A stretch of DNA of 64,000 nucleotides from the NCBI GenBank assembly GCA_003574885.1, contig PJFC01000001.1, positions 558,001-622,000 of the forward strand. The letters run 5' to 3'. The position numbers and the translations under genes are program-made. The DNA comes from Geobacter sp. Its GTDB lineage: Bacteria > Desulfobacterota > Desulfuromonadia > Geobacterales > Geobacteraceae. The notes below the pieces were generated by a model, which had not been told where the DNA came from, did no database searches, and worked only from the letters and a program-made list of their open reading frames with translations. Of the stretch, positions 52,125 through 60,216 are shown in pieces (the first letter of the stretch is position 1; the number at the start of each line of letters is the position of its first letter).

Positions 52125-52251
52125 GGGGATGACTCTCCTTCGTGAAATATCATGTAACAATGCACTGCTGACACCGGAACTCCATGGCGCAAGCATAACC
52201 TTAACCAGCGGTGTCATGCAACGACCTTCTGCGCATTTTCAGGAATTGAAA

Positions 52252-52278
52252 AGTCCGGAACGCACAAAAGCCCGGACT
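52252..52278. promoter_or_regulatory. Dyad in the Crp/Fnr-MerA divergent region
   Basis: AGTCCGG (52252-52258) and CCGGACT (52272-52278) form a 7-bp dyad with a 13-base spacer, in the 240-base divergent region. It may be a regulator site or RNA hairpin. It does not look like a canonical FNR box. Confidence 0.35.
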
Positions 52279-52364
52279 CCAAGGCGAGTTATGTGCTGCA
52301 GTGGTTTCCTTTCATGGTGCGAAGAGAGTCCGGTTACGGTACACTGAATACAGGAGACAGACCA

Positions 52365-53771
52365 ATGGCTGAAGAACACGATCTGATAATCCTCGGTTCC
52401 GGGTCCACCGCGTTTGCCGCGGCGCTCCGGGCCACGTCCCATGGCGCCCGGGTGCTCATGATCGAAAAGAGCGCGCTGGGGGGGACATGCGTCAACTGGG
52501 GATGCATACCGAGCAAGACTCTCATTCATGCGGCACAAATCTACCAGGATGCCCGCCTCGGAACAAGAATCGGGGTCGGGCTGCGGGACGAAGGGGTGGA
52601 CTTTGCCGCCCTTTCGGACAACAAGGAGCGGGTAGTCGGCCATCTCCGCCAGACACGCTACATGGACATACTCCACAACGTGCCGGGGTTGACCCTTGTC
52701 AGGGGAACCGGCCGTTTCCTCGACTCCCGGACAATTGAGGTGGAGGACCAGCAGTTTCGGGGGGAGAAATTCCTGATAGCCACCGGGGGGTACCCTCGCA
52801 TTCCAGTCATTCCTGGCCTCACGGGGAGCGATTTTCTTACCAGCCGGTCAGCTCTTCTCCTGAGGGAACTTCCCCGGTCGCTGGTCATCATTGGCGGCGG
52901 GGTGATCGCCTTGGAACTTGGACAGATGTACCGGCGTCTTGGAGCGAGCGTGACGGTGCTGGAGCACGGTCCGCGGGTGTTGCCGCCGGTAGATGCCGAG
53001 GTGGCCCTGGCAGTGCAGGAGTCGTTACGCAGTGAGGGGATTGATATTGTCCTGGATGTGAAGGTCTGCGGGGTGACCCGCAATAATGGCATGACACTCG
53101 TGCAGTGCGCGCAGGGTGGCGTAACGGTTAAGTTTAGCGCCGAACGGCTCCTTGTCGCGGTCGGGACCGCTCCGGCAACAGCCGGTATCGGCCTTGACAA
53201 GGCTGGAGTGAAGCTTGACGGTAAGGGATTTGTTAGGGTAGATGATATGATGCGTACGTCAGTACCAGGTATCTGGGCTGCCGGCGATGTGGTCGGCGGC
53301 ATGATGATTGCGACGGCGGGGGCGCGGGAGGGAGTTGTGGCGGTTGACGACATGTTCAATCCGGGGTGCGGCTGCACCATCGATCATCTCTCGATACCCA
53401 TGGCAATCTTCACCGATCCGGAGGTGGGGCTGGTCGGCCATACGGAGGTCTCGGCGCGGGAGGCAGGCTACGAGGTGGTGAGCAATACTCTGCCGATCTC
53501 CGCCATTCCCAAGGCACATGTGACCGGGCAGACGGCCGGTGTCATCAAGCTGGTGGCCGATGTCGCCACCGGACGTATCCTTGGCGTCCATCTGGCATGC
53601 CATCGCGGGGCGGATATTGTCAACGAGGCAGCCCTAGCGGTGCGGTTCCGGTTGACCGTTGCCGATCTGGCAAACAGCTTGCATGTGTATCCCTCAATGG
53701 GGGAAGGACTGCGACTCTGCGCCCAGGGGTTTGATCGAGACGTGAGCAAACTTTCCTGCTGCGCCGAATGA
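52365..53771 (+). CDS. MerA-like FAD/NAD-linked disulfide oxidoreductase
   Basis: 468 residues. FAD-binding DLIILGSGSTAFAAALRA, redox-active Cys42/Cys47 (GGTCVNWGCIPSK), NAD(P) motif IIGGGVIALELGQMYRRLG, dimerisation domain with HVYPSMGEGLRLCAQGF, and the vicinal C-terminal pair LSCCAE (465-466). The last feature, with Tyr in HVYP, is the hallmark of mercuric reductase, which reduces Hg(II) to Hg(0). The usual N-terminal metal-binding domain is absent and no merR or merT lies here. Alternatives are another pyridine nucleotide-disulfide oxidoreductase. ATG 52365 has GGAGA. Confidence 0.85.
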   Translation: MAEEHDLIILGSGSTAFAAALRATSHGARVLMIEKSALGGTCVNWGCIPSKTLIHAAQIYQDARLGTRIGVGLRDEGVDFAALSDNKERVVGHLRQTRYMDILHNVPGLTLVRGTGRFLDSRTIEVEDQQFRGEKFLIATGGYPRIPVIPGLTGSDFLTSRSALLLRELPRSLVIIGGGVIALELGQMYRRLGASVTVLEHGPRVLPPVDAEVALAVQESLRSEGIDIVLDVKVCGVTRNNGMTLVQCAQGGVTVKFSAERLLVAVGTAPATAGIGLDKAGVKLDGKGFVRVDDMMRTSVPGIWAAGDVVGGMMIATAGAREGVVAVDDMFNPGCGCTIDHLSIPMAIFTDPEVGLVGHTEVSAREAGYEVVSNTLPISAIPKAHVTGQTAGVIKLVADVATGRILGVHLACHRGADIVNEAALAVRFRLTVADLANSLHVYPSMGEGLRLCAQGFDRDVSKLSCCAE

Positions 53772-53772
53772 A

Positions 53773-53812
53773 AACCCCCCGTAAAACCTTGATATTGAAG
53801 GTTTGCCGGGGT
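53773..53812 (+). terminator. Hairpin after the MerA-like gene
   Basis: AACCCCCCGTAAAACCTT pairs imperfectly with AAGGTTTGCCGGGGTT around GATATTG. No U-run follows, so the role as a terminator is weakly supported. Confidence 0.4.
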
Positions 53813-53866
53813 TGCCAGCCCGGGAGATCGTAATCCGTCCGGTGAGATAACAGTTGAGGGTTTGTC

Positions 53867-54664
53867 ATGGAAGGACCCGCAAAATTTGCACCCCTGGACC
53901 CAGATTTGTCACGCCGGCTCCACCGGGCACTGACTGCCGGCAAGGAAGAGCTGTATGATGTGCTCACCGATCCTTCCATGGATGTGCTCCAGGCGGCCGT
54001 CAAAAACCCCTGTCTTCATGACAATCACTTGCTGGCGCTTCTGAAACGGCGGGATCTTTCGGAAGACCTGCTCAAAATAATCTACAAGAACCGCCTCGTT
54101 GCTGAAAGCCATGATTTGAAGGTAGCCATGGTGCACAATCCCGGCACACCGGGACAGATCACCCTTACGCTCCTGCCCCATCTCCATCTGTTCGAACTGG
54201 TTGCCATCTGCTTTCTTGCCGGCGGGACCCCCGACCAGAAGCTGGCCGCCGAACGGGCCATCATCCAGCGACTCCCCACCATTCCCCTTGGCAATAAGCT
54301 GACCCTGGCCCGCCGCGGGACATCGACCTTGGTAGAGGCCCTGCTCCGTGAGGGGGATTCCCGGCTCGTTGAACCCTGTCTGGAAAACCCCCGACTCAAC
54401 GAATCCTCGGTATTCCAGTTTCTCAACAGCTCGAAGTCAACGGAGGAGACCATCTCCATGGTGGCCCGTCATCCACGCTTCAAGGGACGCCCCAATCTCC
54501 AGCTCGCCATCCTCAAGAACCCCCGCACCCCCGCGGTATGGTTCACCCTCTTCCTCCCCCGTTTCAGTGTCAACGGCCTCCAGGGGATCATCGCCTCCCG
54601 CCGCCTCACGCCGGCCCAGAAAAAACTGGTTATGGATGAGTTGAAACGGCGCGGCAAAGTGTAG
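53867..54664 (+). CDS. Hypothetical protein with internal NP-centred helical repeats
   Basis: 265 residues, not recognised as a known enzyme. At least four degenerate repeats share an NP step followed by a leucine-rich helix: VKNPCLHDNHLLALL, VHNPGTPGQITLTLLPHL, LENPRLNESSVFQFLN and LKNPRTPAVWFTLFLPRF. This is like leucine-rich-variant or HEAT-type helical solenoids, i.e. a protein-binding scaffold. No signal peptide. Separated from the MerA-like gene by a hairpin. Confidence 0.75.
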   Translation: MEGPAKFAPLDPDLSRRLHRALTAGKEELYDVLTDPSMDVLQAAVKNPCLHDNHLLALLKRRDLSEDLLKIIYKNRLVAESHDLKVAMVHNPGTPGQITLTLLPHLHLFELVAICFLAGGTPDQKLAAERAIIQRLPTIPLGNKLTLARRGTSTLVEALLREGDSRLVEPCLENPRLNESSVFQFLNSSKSTEETISMVARHPRFKGRPNLQLAILKNPRTPAVWFTLFLPRFSVNGLQGIIASRRLTPAQKKLVMDELKRRGKV

Positions 54665-54667
54665 GTC

Positions 54668-55564
54668 CTACTTCTCCGCCGGATACCAGCGGCGAAGAAC
54701 GAACCCCTTTCCCTTGTCCGTGCCGTAATCGTCGAGCGGCCTCCGGTGCCGTACGAGCTCTGTCAGCGACTCCCGAAGCGGCCTTACAATAACCCCTCCG
54801 CTACCGTCGCATTTCAGGCGGCTTTCGATGAGCCGTTCCTTGTCCAGCACGATCTGCACGTGCCCTTTCCAGACGATTAGGTCGAGGGGTTCCGCCTTCT
54901 GTGCGATCTCGCTGGCGGTGAGACCGGCAATGGGAATCCCCTTGCCATATCTGATCAGGGCGCTGGTGTTGCGGGGGGTGAAGCCGTCGGTCGCCTCGTA
55001 GAGGAGGCCGGAGCAGTCCAGCCCGGCGAGTTGCCATTTCCGTCCCTCGGGTGAGGAGCGGGGGATGTCTTTCGTTGGCGGATAAAGTTCCTTCAACTCC
55101 GGAACCCCTTCACGGATGTTTCCCCCCCAGACATACCTTTCCCCCCGTGCACTCAGCAGTCGATCTATTACGGTCTCCCGACCAGGCAACAGCCGCATCC
55201 GTTCTGGCGGCTGTTGCTGGCTGACAGAAACAAAGCGGCTGTCGATATAATAACCGGATGTGGATGGATAGGGGTAATCGCTGCTCGTTACCCGGTAAAT
55301 GGTGGCTGTCCCTTGGGGCAGAATCGCTTCGATCCGGAAAGGGGTGCCGGGAAGGGCGATGAACTCCATCTCCCTGATCTGCCCGCACCGGTCCAGCTTC
55401 AGGGTGGTGCCGTCCTTCCCGCCGAAGACGGAGGCGAATGCCGGGGTGTTGAGGACCGGCGTCGGTTGCCGGGAGAGGGCGTAGCGCGGCGCAGATTCTC
55501 CTGCGAGAAGGGGAAGGGGGAGAGAGAGAAGAATGGTGACGAGGAGCTTGAGGAGAAAGGGCAT
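54668..55564 (-). CDS. Exported NlpC/P60-family peptidoglycan hydrolase
   Basis: 298 residues, signal peptide (MPFLLKLLVTILLSLPLPLLAG). The catalytic domain occupies the C-terminal ~150 residues: Cys in LAGLDCSGLLYE, His in WKGHVQIVLDKERLIE, typical of cell-wall gamma-D-glutamyl-diaminopimelate endopeptidases. The N-terminal part (~residues 25-125) may be an SH3-like wall-binding region. ATG 55564 follows AAGG; the longer frame adds 15 residues. Confidence 0.85.
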   Translation of the reverse strand: MPFLLKLLVTILLSLPLPLLAGESAPRYALSRQPTPVLNTPAFASVFGGKDGTTLKLDRCGQIREMEFIALPGTPFRIEAILPQGTATIYRVTSSDYPYPSTSGYYIDSRFVSVSQQQPPERMRLLPGRETVIDRLLSARGERYVWGGNIREGVPELKELYPPTKDIPRSSPEGRKWQLAGLDCSGLLYEATDGFTPRNTSALIRYGKGIPIAGLTASEIAQKAEPLDLIVWKGHVQIVLDKERLIESRLKCDGSGGVIVRPLRESLTELVRHRRPLDDYGTDKGKGFVLRRWYPAEK

Positions 55565-55671
55565 GGCGGACCTTCGGCCGTTCGTGGTAGTGGTGTTTCG
55601 CGGGAGCAACTATAGCAGAATAGGGTCGGGAAAGGAAGGCATGGCAGGGTAGGTGCGGTATACTGATAGCC

Positions 55672-56136
55672 ATGGAACAGAGATTTTTCGCCGATACGAT
55701 GCTCGGGAAGCTGGCCCGGTGGCTCAGGGTCGTCGGCTGTGACGTCGCCTATGTCCCGGCGCTGGACGATGCCGAACTGGTGGCGCGGGCGCGGGAAGAG
55801 GGACGGCTGATCCTGACCCGGGATACGCTGCTGATCCGCCGCCGCTGGGCACGGGAGCACCACTTCTTTATCGTGGGGGATCACTGGCGCGACCAACTGC
55901 GCCAGGTTGTCACGGCATTTGGCATCGACCCGTTCCGACATATCCTTACCCGTTGCCTGGAGTGCAACGAGCCGTTGCGGGATGTGGTGATGACGGCGGT
56001 GGCGGATCGGGTGCCCCCCTATGTCCATGAAACCCAGGAACTGTTCCGGGAATGCCCGGCCTGCGGCCGGATTTACTGGGGAGGCACCCACCGGGAGCGG
56101 ATGGTGGCGGAGCTGGAAAAACTGCTGGGTGAGTAA
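55672..56136 (+). CDS. Mut7-C RNAse-domain protein
   Basis: 154 residues. PIN-like N-terminal half with Asp residues (FADTMLGKLARWLRVVGCD, ILTRDTLLI) and a C-terminal zinc ribbon CLECNEPL...CPACGRIYWGGTH. This is the whole Mut7-C architecture, a predicted RNA nuclease. No substrate is known. Divergent from the NlpC/P60 gene. Confidence 0.88.
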   Translation: MEQRFFADTMLGKLARWLRVVGCDVAYVPALDDAELVARAREEGRLILTRDTLLIRRRWAREHHFFIVGDHWRDQLRQVVTAFGIDPFRHILTRCLECNEPLRDVVMTAVADRVPPYVHETQELFRECPACGRIYWGGTHRERMVAELEKLLGE

Positions 56137-56149
56137 CGGGATAGCCGGT

Positions 56150-57178
56150 TCAGGGGGAGGCAGGGGCGGTAAAAGCCCGGTCAAGCGGGAGAAGGTGGAG
56201 TTGGCCCGACGTGAAGAGCGTCAGGGCTTTTTTTATTCCCGGCGGCTCGTTGCCATTGCCGTGGACGAGGATGAAGCTTCCTTTCCCCGGTGTTTCTCCT
56301 TTGGCGAGCCAGGCATCCGCACCGATCGGGATGAGGCCGAGTTCCCGCACCCTGCGAATGAGCCTGCCGTCGGCGACCAGGCCGGGGAACCGGAAGTACG
56401 GGCCGGGAAGCAGGTCGTTTTCCAGGAGGAGCACCTCGGTTGCAAGCAGTTCCCGCTCACTGTCAGTCCCTGGCTTGAGGAGAAAGTTATGCTCCAGGGG
56501 GGCCTTGGGATCGAAGGGGTGGGTGAGGGAATGGTTGACCCAGGTGATGGCGAGCCTGCCGGTCACGGTCAGTTCCTTGATCCATGCCAGCTCCTTCGGG
56601 TGCTGCTGGAGCCAGCGTCCGGTCATGGCTACAGCCACCGGCACCGGCCCCCGCTCACCCTGGGGGAGCCGGGCGACAGTGGCAAAGAACTCCCGTTCGA
56701 AGGGGCGGCTCGACGGACACATGTCAATCGTCAGAAAGACGCCGTTAACCGGCTGGTCGGCATGACGGGCTCCGTGGTTTTGAAGAAGGTACGGGGGGGC
56801 AGTGTGGCGGTCGAGAGTTCGGAGGTAGGGGGTTGCCTGGAGGGTCGCAGAAGCGACCTGTCTGCTGAAGTCCAGTTCGGATTCCTTTACCGTGGCGGTG
56901 GCGAAGGTCGCCGGGTTGACGATAAGGAATCGGGGAAGGCCATTCTGCTTGAACTGGCGGATGGCTACCTGGAGGGTGCCTGAGGTGTCGTGGCCGGCAC
57001 GAAAAATGGGGGTATAGCCGGTTATGGTGTCAGCGGCTGCCCATGGAGCATGAATGAGAAGAAAGGCCGCTGCGAAGAGAAGGGAGAGAAAAGCCAGTCC
57101 GTGCTTGACGGGGCGTTCCTCTTTCGGGGACTTTTCCGGTTTTCCCTGCGTTCCTCCGGGGTAAAGCCTGTCAGTCAT
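56150..57178 (-). CDS. Polysaccharide deacetylase-like exported protein
   Basis: 342 residues with a signal peptide (LAFLSLLFAAAFLLIHAPWAAA, ~residues 27-48). NodB-type motifs: FLTIDMCPSSRPFE (motif 1, but the usual TFDD reads TIDM, so one metal-facing Asp is missing), NHSLTHPFDPK (motif 2, His pair intact) and YFRFPGLVADGRL (motif 3). It may act on cell-wall or lipopolysaccharide-linked N-acetyl groups, or have lost activity. It overlaps the DUF116 gene by eight bases and ends the def-fmt operon. Confidence 0.82.
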   Translation of the reverse strand: MTDRLYPGGTQGKPEKSPKEERPVKHGLAFLSLLFAAAFLLIHAPWAAADTITGYTPIFRAGHDTSGTLQVAIRQFKQNGLPRFLIVNPATFATATVKESELDFSRQVASATLQATPYLRTLDRHTAPPYLLQNHGARHADQPVNGVFLTIDMCPSSRPFEREFFATVARLPQGERGPVPVAVAMTGRWLQQHPKELAWIKELTVTGRLAITWVNHSLTHPFDPKAPLEHNFLLKPGTDSERELLATEVLLLENDLLPGPYFRFPGLVADGRLIRRVRELGLIPIGADAWLAKGETPGKGSFILVHGNGNEPPGIKKALTLFTSGQLHLLPLDRAFTAPASP

Positions 57179-57947
57179 AGGTCAGGACCGACGCGATGGC
57201 GGCGTCGATTTTTTCCGTGTCCACCCTGGTGTTGAAGCAGGGGCCGAAGGGGCGGTCGTTGAGGACTCCGATTACCGGCAGGGGGTAGCAGTCCTTGATC
57301 CCGGAGGTGAGGTCCCGCTCGCAGGCTACCGCTACCACGAGTTTCGGGCGCGTCTCGATGATCACCTTGCGGGCCAGGGTGCCGCCGGTAGCGACGGAGA
57401 TGTTAACCTGGTATTTCCTGGCCAGTTCCGCCAGTCCCATGATGTCGCAGCGGCCGCAACGGACGCACTTGTTGATGTCGCCGGTCACCTTGATCTCGCA
57501 GTCGAACAGCTGGAGGCAGTGGGGGAGCAGGACCAATATCCGGTCGGCCGGTACCAGCAGTCGCTGGGACTGGACCAGGCTGTTGTTCATGGCGATGAAT
57601 GACTGGCGGATGGTATCCTTGGGGATGCCGAGGAGTTTACCCATAGCTTCGATCATCGGCAGGAGGAACTTTATCACCACCAGGCGCATGAAGCGGGTGA
57701 AGAGGATATCCTTCCCCAATGCGGTCGTGAGGACCAGCAGGGCGGTGCCGCAGAGGGCGAGGGCGGAGAGGGTGAGGGTGATGATGCCGACGATGTGGGG
57801 GAGGTTGGGGTTGATGTTGGCTAGACCCTTGGTCGGAATCCACCACATAAGGTAAATGATCCCCACGATGAGGATGCAGGTCACCCCCATGAGAGCGACA
57901 AAGAGCCGTTTGCGGGGCGGAGCCGGCGTGTTGCTGGTATCAACCAC
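57171..57947 (-). CDS. DUF116 membrane protein
   Basis: 258 residues. Two transmembrane segments (~residues 15-36 and ~50-72), then a cytoplasmic domain with a cysteine motif CVRCGRC (~163) and CxLP/CF segments (ITLVAVACERDLTSGIKDCYP-like, GVLNDRPFGPCFNTRVD). DUF116 proteins commonly sit beside def-fmt in this group of bacteria. Function unknown; the cysteines suggest a metal or Fe-S site. GTG start overlaps the fmt stop. Confidence 0.88.
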   Translation of the reverse strand: MVDTSNTPAPPRKRLFVALMGVTCILIVGIIYLMWWIPTKGLANINPNLPHIVGIITLTLSALALCGTALLVLTTALGKDILFTRFMRLVVIKFLLPMIEAMGKLLGIPKDTIRQSFIAMNNSLVQSQRLLVPADRILVLLPHCLQLFDCEIKVTGDINKCVRCGRCDIMGLAELARKYQVNISVATGGTLARKVIIETRPKLVVAVACERDLTSGIKDCYPLPVIGVLNDRPFGPCFNTRVDTEKIDAAIASVLTYD

Positions 57948-58890
57948 GAGGTGTTTCCTTGGATTCCAGGACGGTGCCCGGGGCGATTTTGACGCCGGTC
58001 AGGAATTCCTGGACCGGGAGGCGTTTGCGACCTTCCAGCTGCAGTTCTTCTATGAACAAGCTGCCGCTGCCGCAGGCGACTTCCAGTCCGTTTTTGTCTG
58101 CCCTCAGCACAGTTCCCGGCTCGCCGTGTCCCTCTCCTTCTCTGACCCGGCAAATCTTGAGAACCTTGTCGTCCAGAGTCGTGAAAGCGCCAGGCCAGGG
58201 GGTAAACCCCCGCACAAGGTTCTTGACGACCCGGGGCTCCTTTGTCCAGTCGATGAGGCCGTCTTCCTTCTTCATCATCGGTGCGTAGTTGGTGAGGCTG
58301 TCATCCTGCTTTTCAGGCACGAGACGACCCTCGGCCAGGAGGTCGAGTGTCTCCGCCATGGCCGCAGCGCCGAGCAGGGCAAGCCTGTCGTGGAGCGACT
58401 GGGCGTCCTCATCCGGATTGATGGGGATGGCCTTTTTCACCAGCATATCTCCCGTGTCGAGTCCCACGTCCATGAGCATGGTGGTGACTCCCGTTTCGGT
58501 CTCGCCGTTGACGATGCACCAGTTGAGGGGGGCGGCGCCGCGGTAACGGGGGAGGAGCGAGGCATGAACGTTGATGCACCCTTTGGGGGGGATATCGAGA
58601 AGCGCTTTGGGGAGGATCTGCCCAAAGGCGATCACCACGATGAGGTCGGGGCGGAGTTCCTGGAGCGTTGTGATGACTTCCGGGGCGCGCACCTTCACCG
58701 GTTGCAATACCGGCACGCCGTGTTGTTCTGCAAGGACCTTTACCGGCGGCGGAGTCAGCTTCTGGCCGCGTCCCTTGGGCCGGTCGGGCTGGGTGACCAC
58801 GGCGATGACATCCTCGCCCCGGTCGAACAGCATCTGCAGCGTGGGACAGGCGAACTCCGGCGTTCCCATGAATACGATACGGAGGGGCAT
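57940..58890 (-). CDS. fmt: Methionyl-tRNA formyltransferase
   Basis: 316 residues. Fmt formylates Met-tRNAi with 10-formyl-THF. Motifs: RIVFMGTPEFACPTLQML, HASLLPRYRGAAPLNW (catalytic His/Asn region), TGVTTMLMDVGLDTGDML. ATG 58890 follows AGGAAGAG; a GTG at 58896 overlaps the def stop and is a possible alternative. Normal length. Confidence 0.96.
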   Translation of the reverse strand: MPLRIVFMGTPEFACPTLQMLFDRGEDVIAVVTQPDRPKGRGQKLTPPPVKVLAEQHGVPVLQPVKVRAPEVITTLQELRPDLIVVIAFGQILPKALLDIPPKGCINVHASLLPRYRGAAPLNWCIVNGETETGVTTMLMDVGLDTGDMLVKKAIPINPDEDAQSLHDRLALLGAAAMAETLDLLAEGRLVPEKQDDSLTNYAPMMKKEDGLIDWTKEPRVVKNLVRGFTPWPGAFTTLDDKVLKICRVREGEGHGEPGTVLRADKNGLEVACGSGSLFIEELQLEGRKRLPVQEFLTGVKIAPGTVLESKETPRG

Positions 58891-58892
58891 GG

Positions 58893-59405
58893 TCACTCTT
58901 CCTGGCCTTCTTCCCGTGAGCGACGGTAGCGCTTGCGGAATATCTCCCGTTTGAGGGGGGAGAGGTGGTCCACGAACAGAATACCGTCCAGATGGTCTAT
59001 TTCGTGCTGGAAGGCGATGGCCAGCAGGTCGTCAGCCTTGTAGGTGAGTTCGTTGCCGTCCAGATCGAGGGCCTTTACCACTACCCGTGCATGGCGGCGG
59101 ACGTTTGCCGAGTATTTGGGGACGGAGAGGCACCCCTCTTCCTCGTAGGATTCCCCGTCGGCATGGATGATGACCGGATTGATGGCGACGATGAGATCGG
59201 GTTGCTCGTCCTTGGGAGAGACGTCGATCACGATGACCCGCTGATGGACTCCGATCTGGGGGGCGGCCAGACCGACGCCAGGAGCGGCGTACATGGTTTC
59301 CGCCATGTCCTGGACCAGGGCGCGGGTTGCGTCGTTTACGACTGTTACCGGAGCGGATTTCCTCTTCAGTTCCGGGTCGGGAAAGTGAAGTATAGTTCGT
59401 ATCAT
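58893..59405 (-). CDS. def: Peptide deformylase
   Basis: 170 residues. The three zinc/iron-ligand motifs are intact: GVGLAAPQIG, EEGCLSVP and QHEIDHLDG. It removes the N-formyl group from nascent proteins. ATG 59405 is chosen because AAAAGGC lies upstream and it reproduces the family N-terminus MIRTILHFPDP; the frame runs 20 codons further. Operon order def-fmt-DUF116-deacetylase. Confidence 0.97.
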   Translation of the reverse strand: MIRTILHFPDPELKRKSAPVTVVNDATRALVQDMAETMYAAPGVGLAAPQIGVHQRVIVIDVSPKDEQPDLIVAINPVIIHADGESYEEEGCLSVPKYSANVRRHARVVVKALDLDGNELTYKADDLLAIAFQHEIDHLDGILFVDHLSPLKREIFRKRYRRSREEGQEE

Positions 59406-59532
59406 AGCCTGCCTTTTCGGGTTAATGCATCCCATTAATATATAAACTTGCCGAGAAAAAAGCAAATCATTCCTCGTTGCTGTTTCAGTTCCCTCTACCG
59501 GTTTCCATCCGTTCCGGCAGACACATTCACCC

Positions 59533-59571
59533 TTGACATTTTCATTTCATGGATGTACCTACCGTTAGGTA
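59533..59571 (+). promoter_or_regulatory. Promoter and dyad operator of the efflux operon
   Basis: TTGACA (59533-59538) with TACCTA (59556-59561) 17 bases on as the probable -10. The same TACCTA is the left arm of a perfect dyad TACCTA-CCGT-TAGGTA (59556-59571), the shape of a TetR-family operator. Binding would cover the -10 element and repress the operon. Confidence 0.7.
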
Positions 59572-59601
59572 AATTGTGGTTGACGCGTATGCGGAGGGAA
59601 C

Positions 59602-60216
59602 ATGGGACTACATATCGAAGGGGAGCGGGTCGACGCAGCGGTGCGACAGCGGCTTTTGGCGGTGGCGCTGGACAGTTTCACCCGCAAGGGGTACACCGCT
59701 ACGTCGGTTCGGGAGATAGTGGCCGCAGCCGGCGTTACCAAGCCGGTCCTCTACTATTATTTCGGAAGCAAAGAGGGTATCTATCTCGAACTGATGAACG
59801 GCACCTATGCCCAGTTCGCGGAACGCCTCAATCTCCTTGCCGCATGCCAGGGATCGGTTCGGGAGCGTTTGATTGCCTTCTGCACCGGTTGCTTCGACGG
59901 GTTTGTAGAGCATGTCCAGGTGGTGCGGCTCATCTATTCCATCTATTTCGGCCCATCCCAGGGGGCACCTCCCTTCCCCTACGAGGAGCCGTTTGACCGG
60001 ATGCTGGAGATCCTGGCCAGCTTCGTGCGGGACGGGATTGCCGCAGGGGAACTGGTAAAGGTGGACGAAAAGGATGCAACCTGGGCCATTATCTCCTGTC
60101 TCAATACCGTCATGCAGGAGCAGTTGTGCCATACCCCTCCCCGCATCGACCGGCAGGGGTTGGTTCGGTTACTCGATCTGATCCTCAACGGATTTTCCCA
60201 AGGAGTGAACCCATGA
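59602..60216 (+). CDS. TetR-family transcriptional regulator of the efflux operon
   Basis: 204 residues. N-terminal HTH (residues ~12-57): ALDSFTRKGYTATSVREIV and GVTKPVLYYYFGSKEGIYLEL; the rest is a C-terminal ligand-binding domain. It is the first gene of the efflux operon and overlaps the fusion-protein gene (ATGA), so it is presumed to autoregulate through the upstream dyad and to respond to an efflux substrate. Confidence 0.93.
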   Translation: MGLHIEGERVDAAVRQRLLAVALDSFTRKGYTATSVREIVAAAGVTKPVLYYYFGSKEGIYLELMNGTYAQFAERLNLLAACQGSVRERLIAFCTGCFDGFVEHVQVVRLIYSIYFGPSQGAPPFPYEEPFDRMLEILASFVRDGIAAGELVKVDEKDATWAIISCLNTVMQEQLCHTPPRIDRQGLVRLLDLILNGFSQGVNP

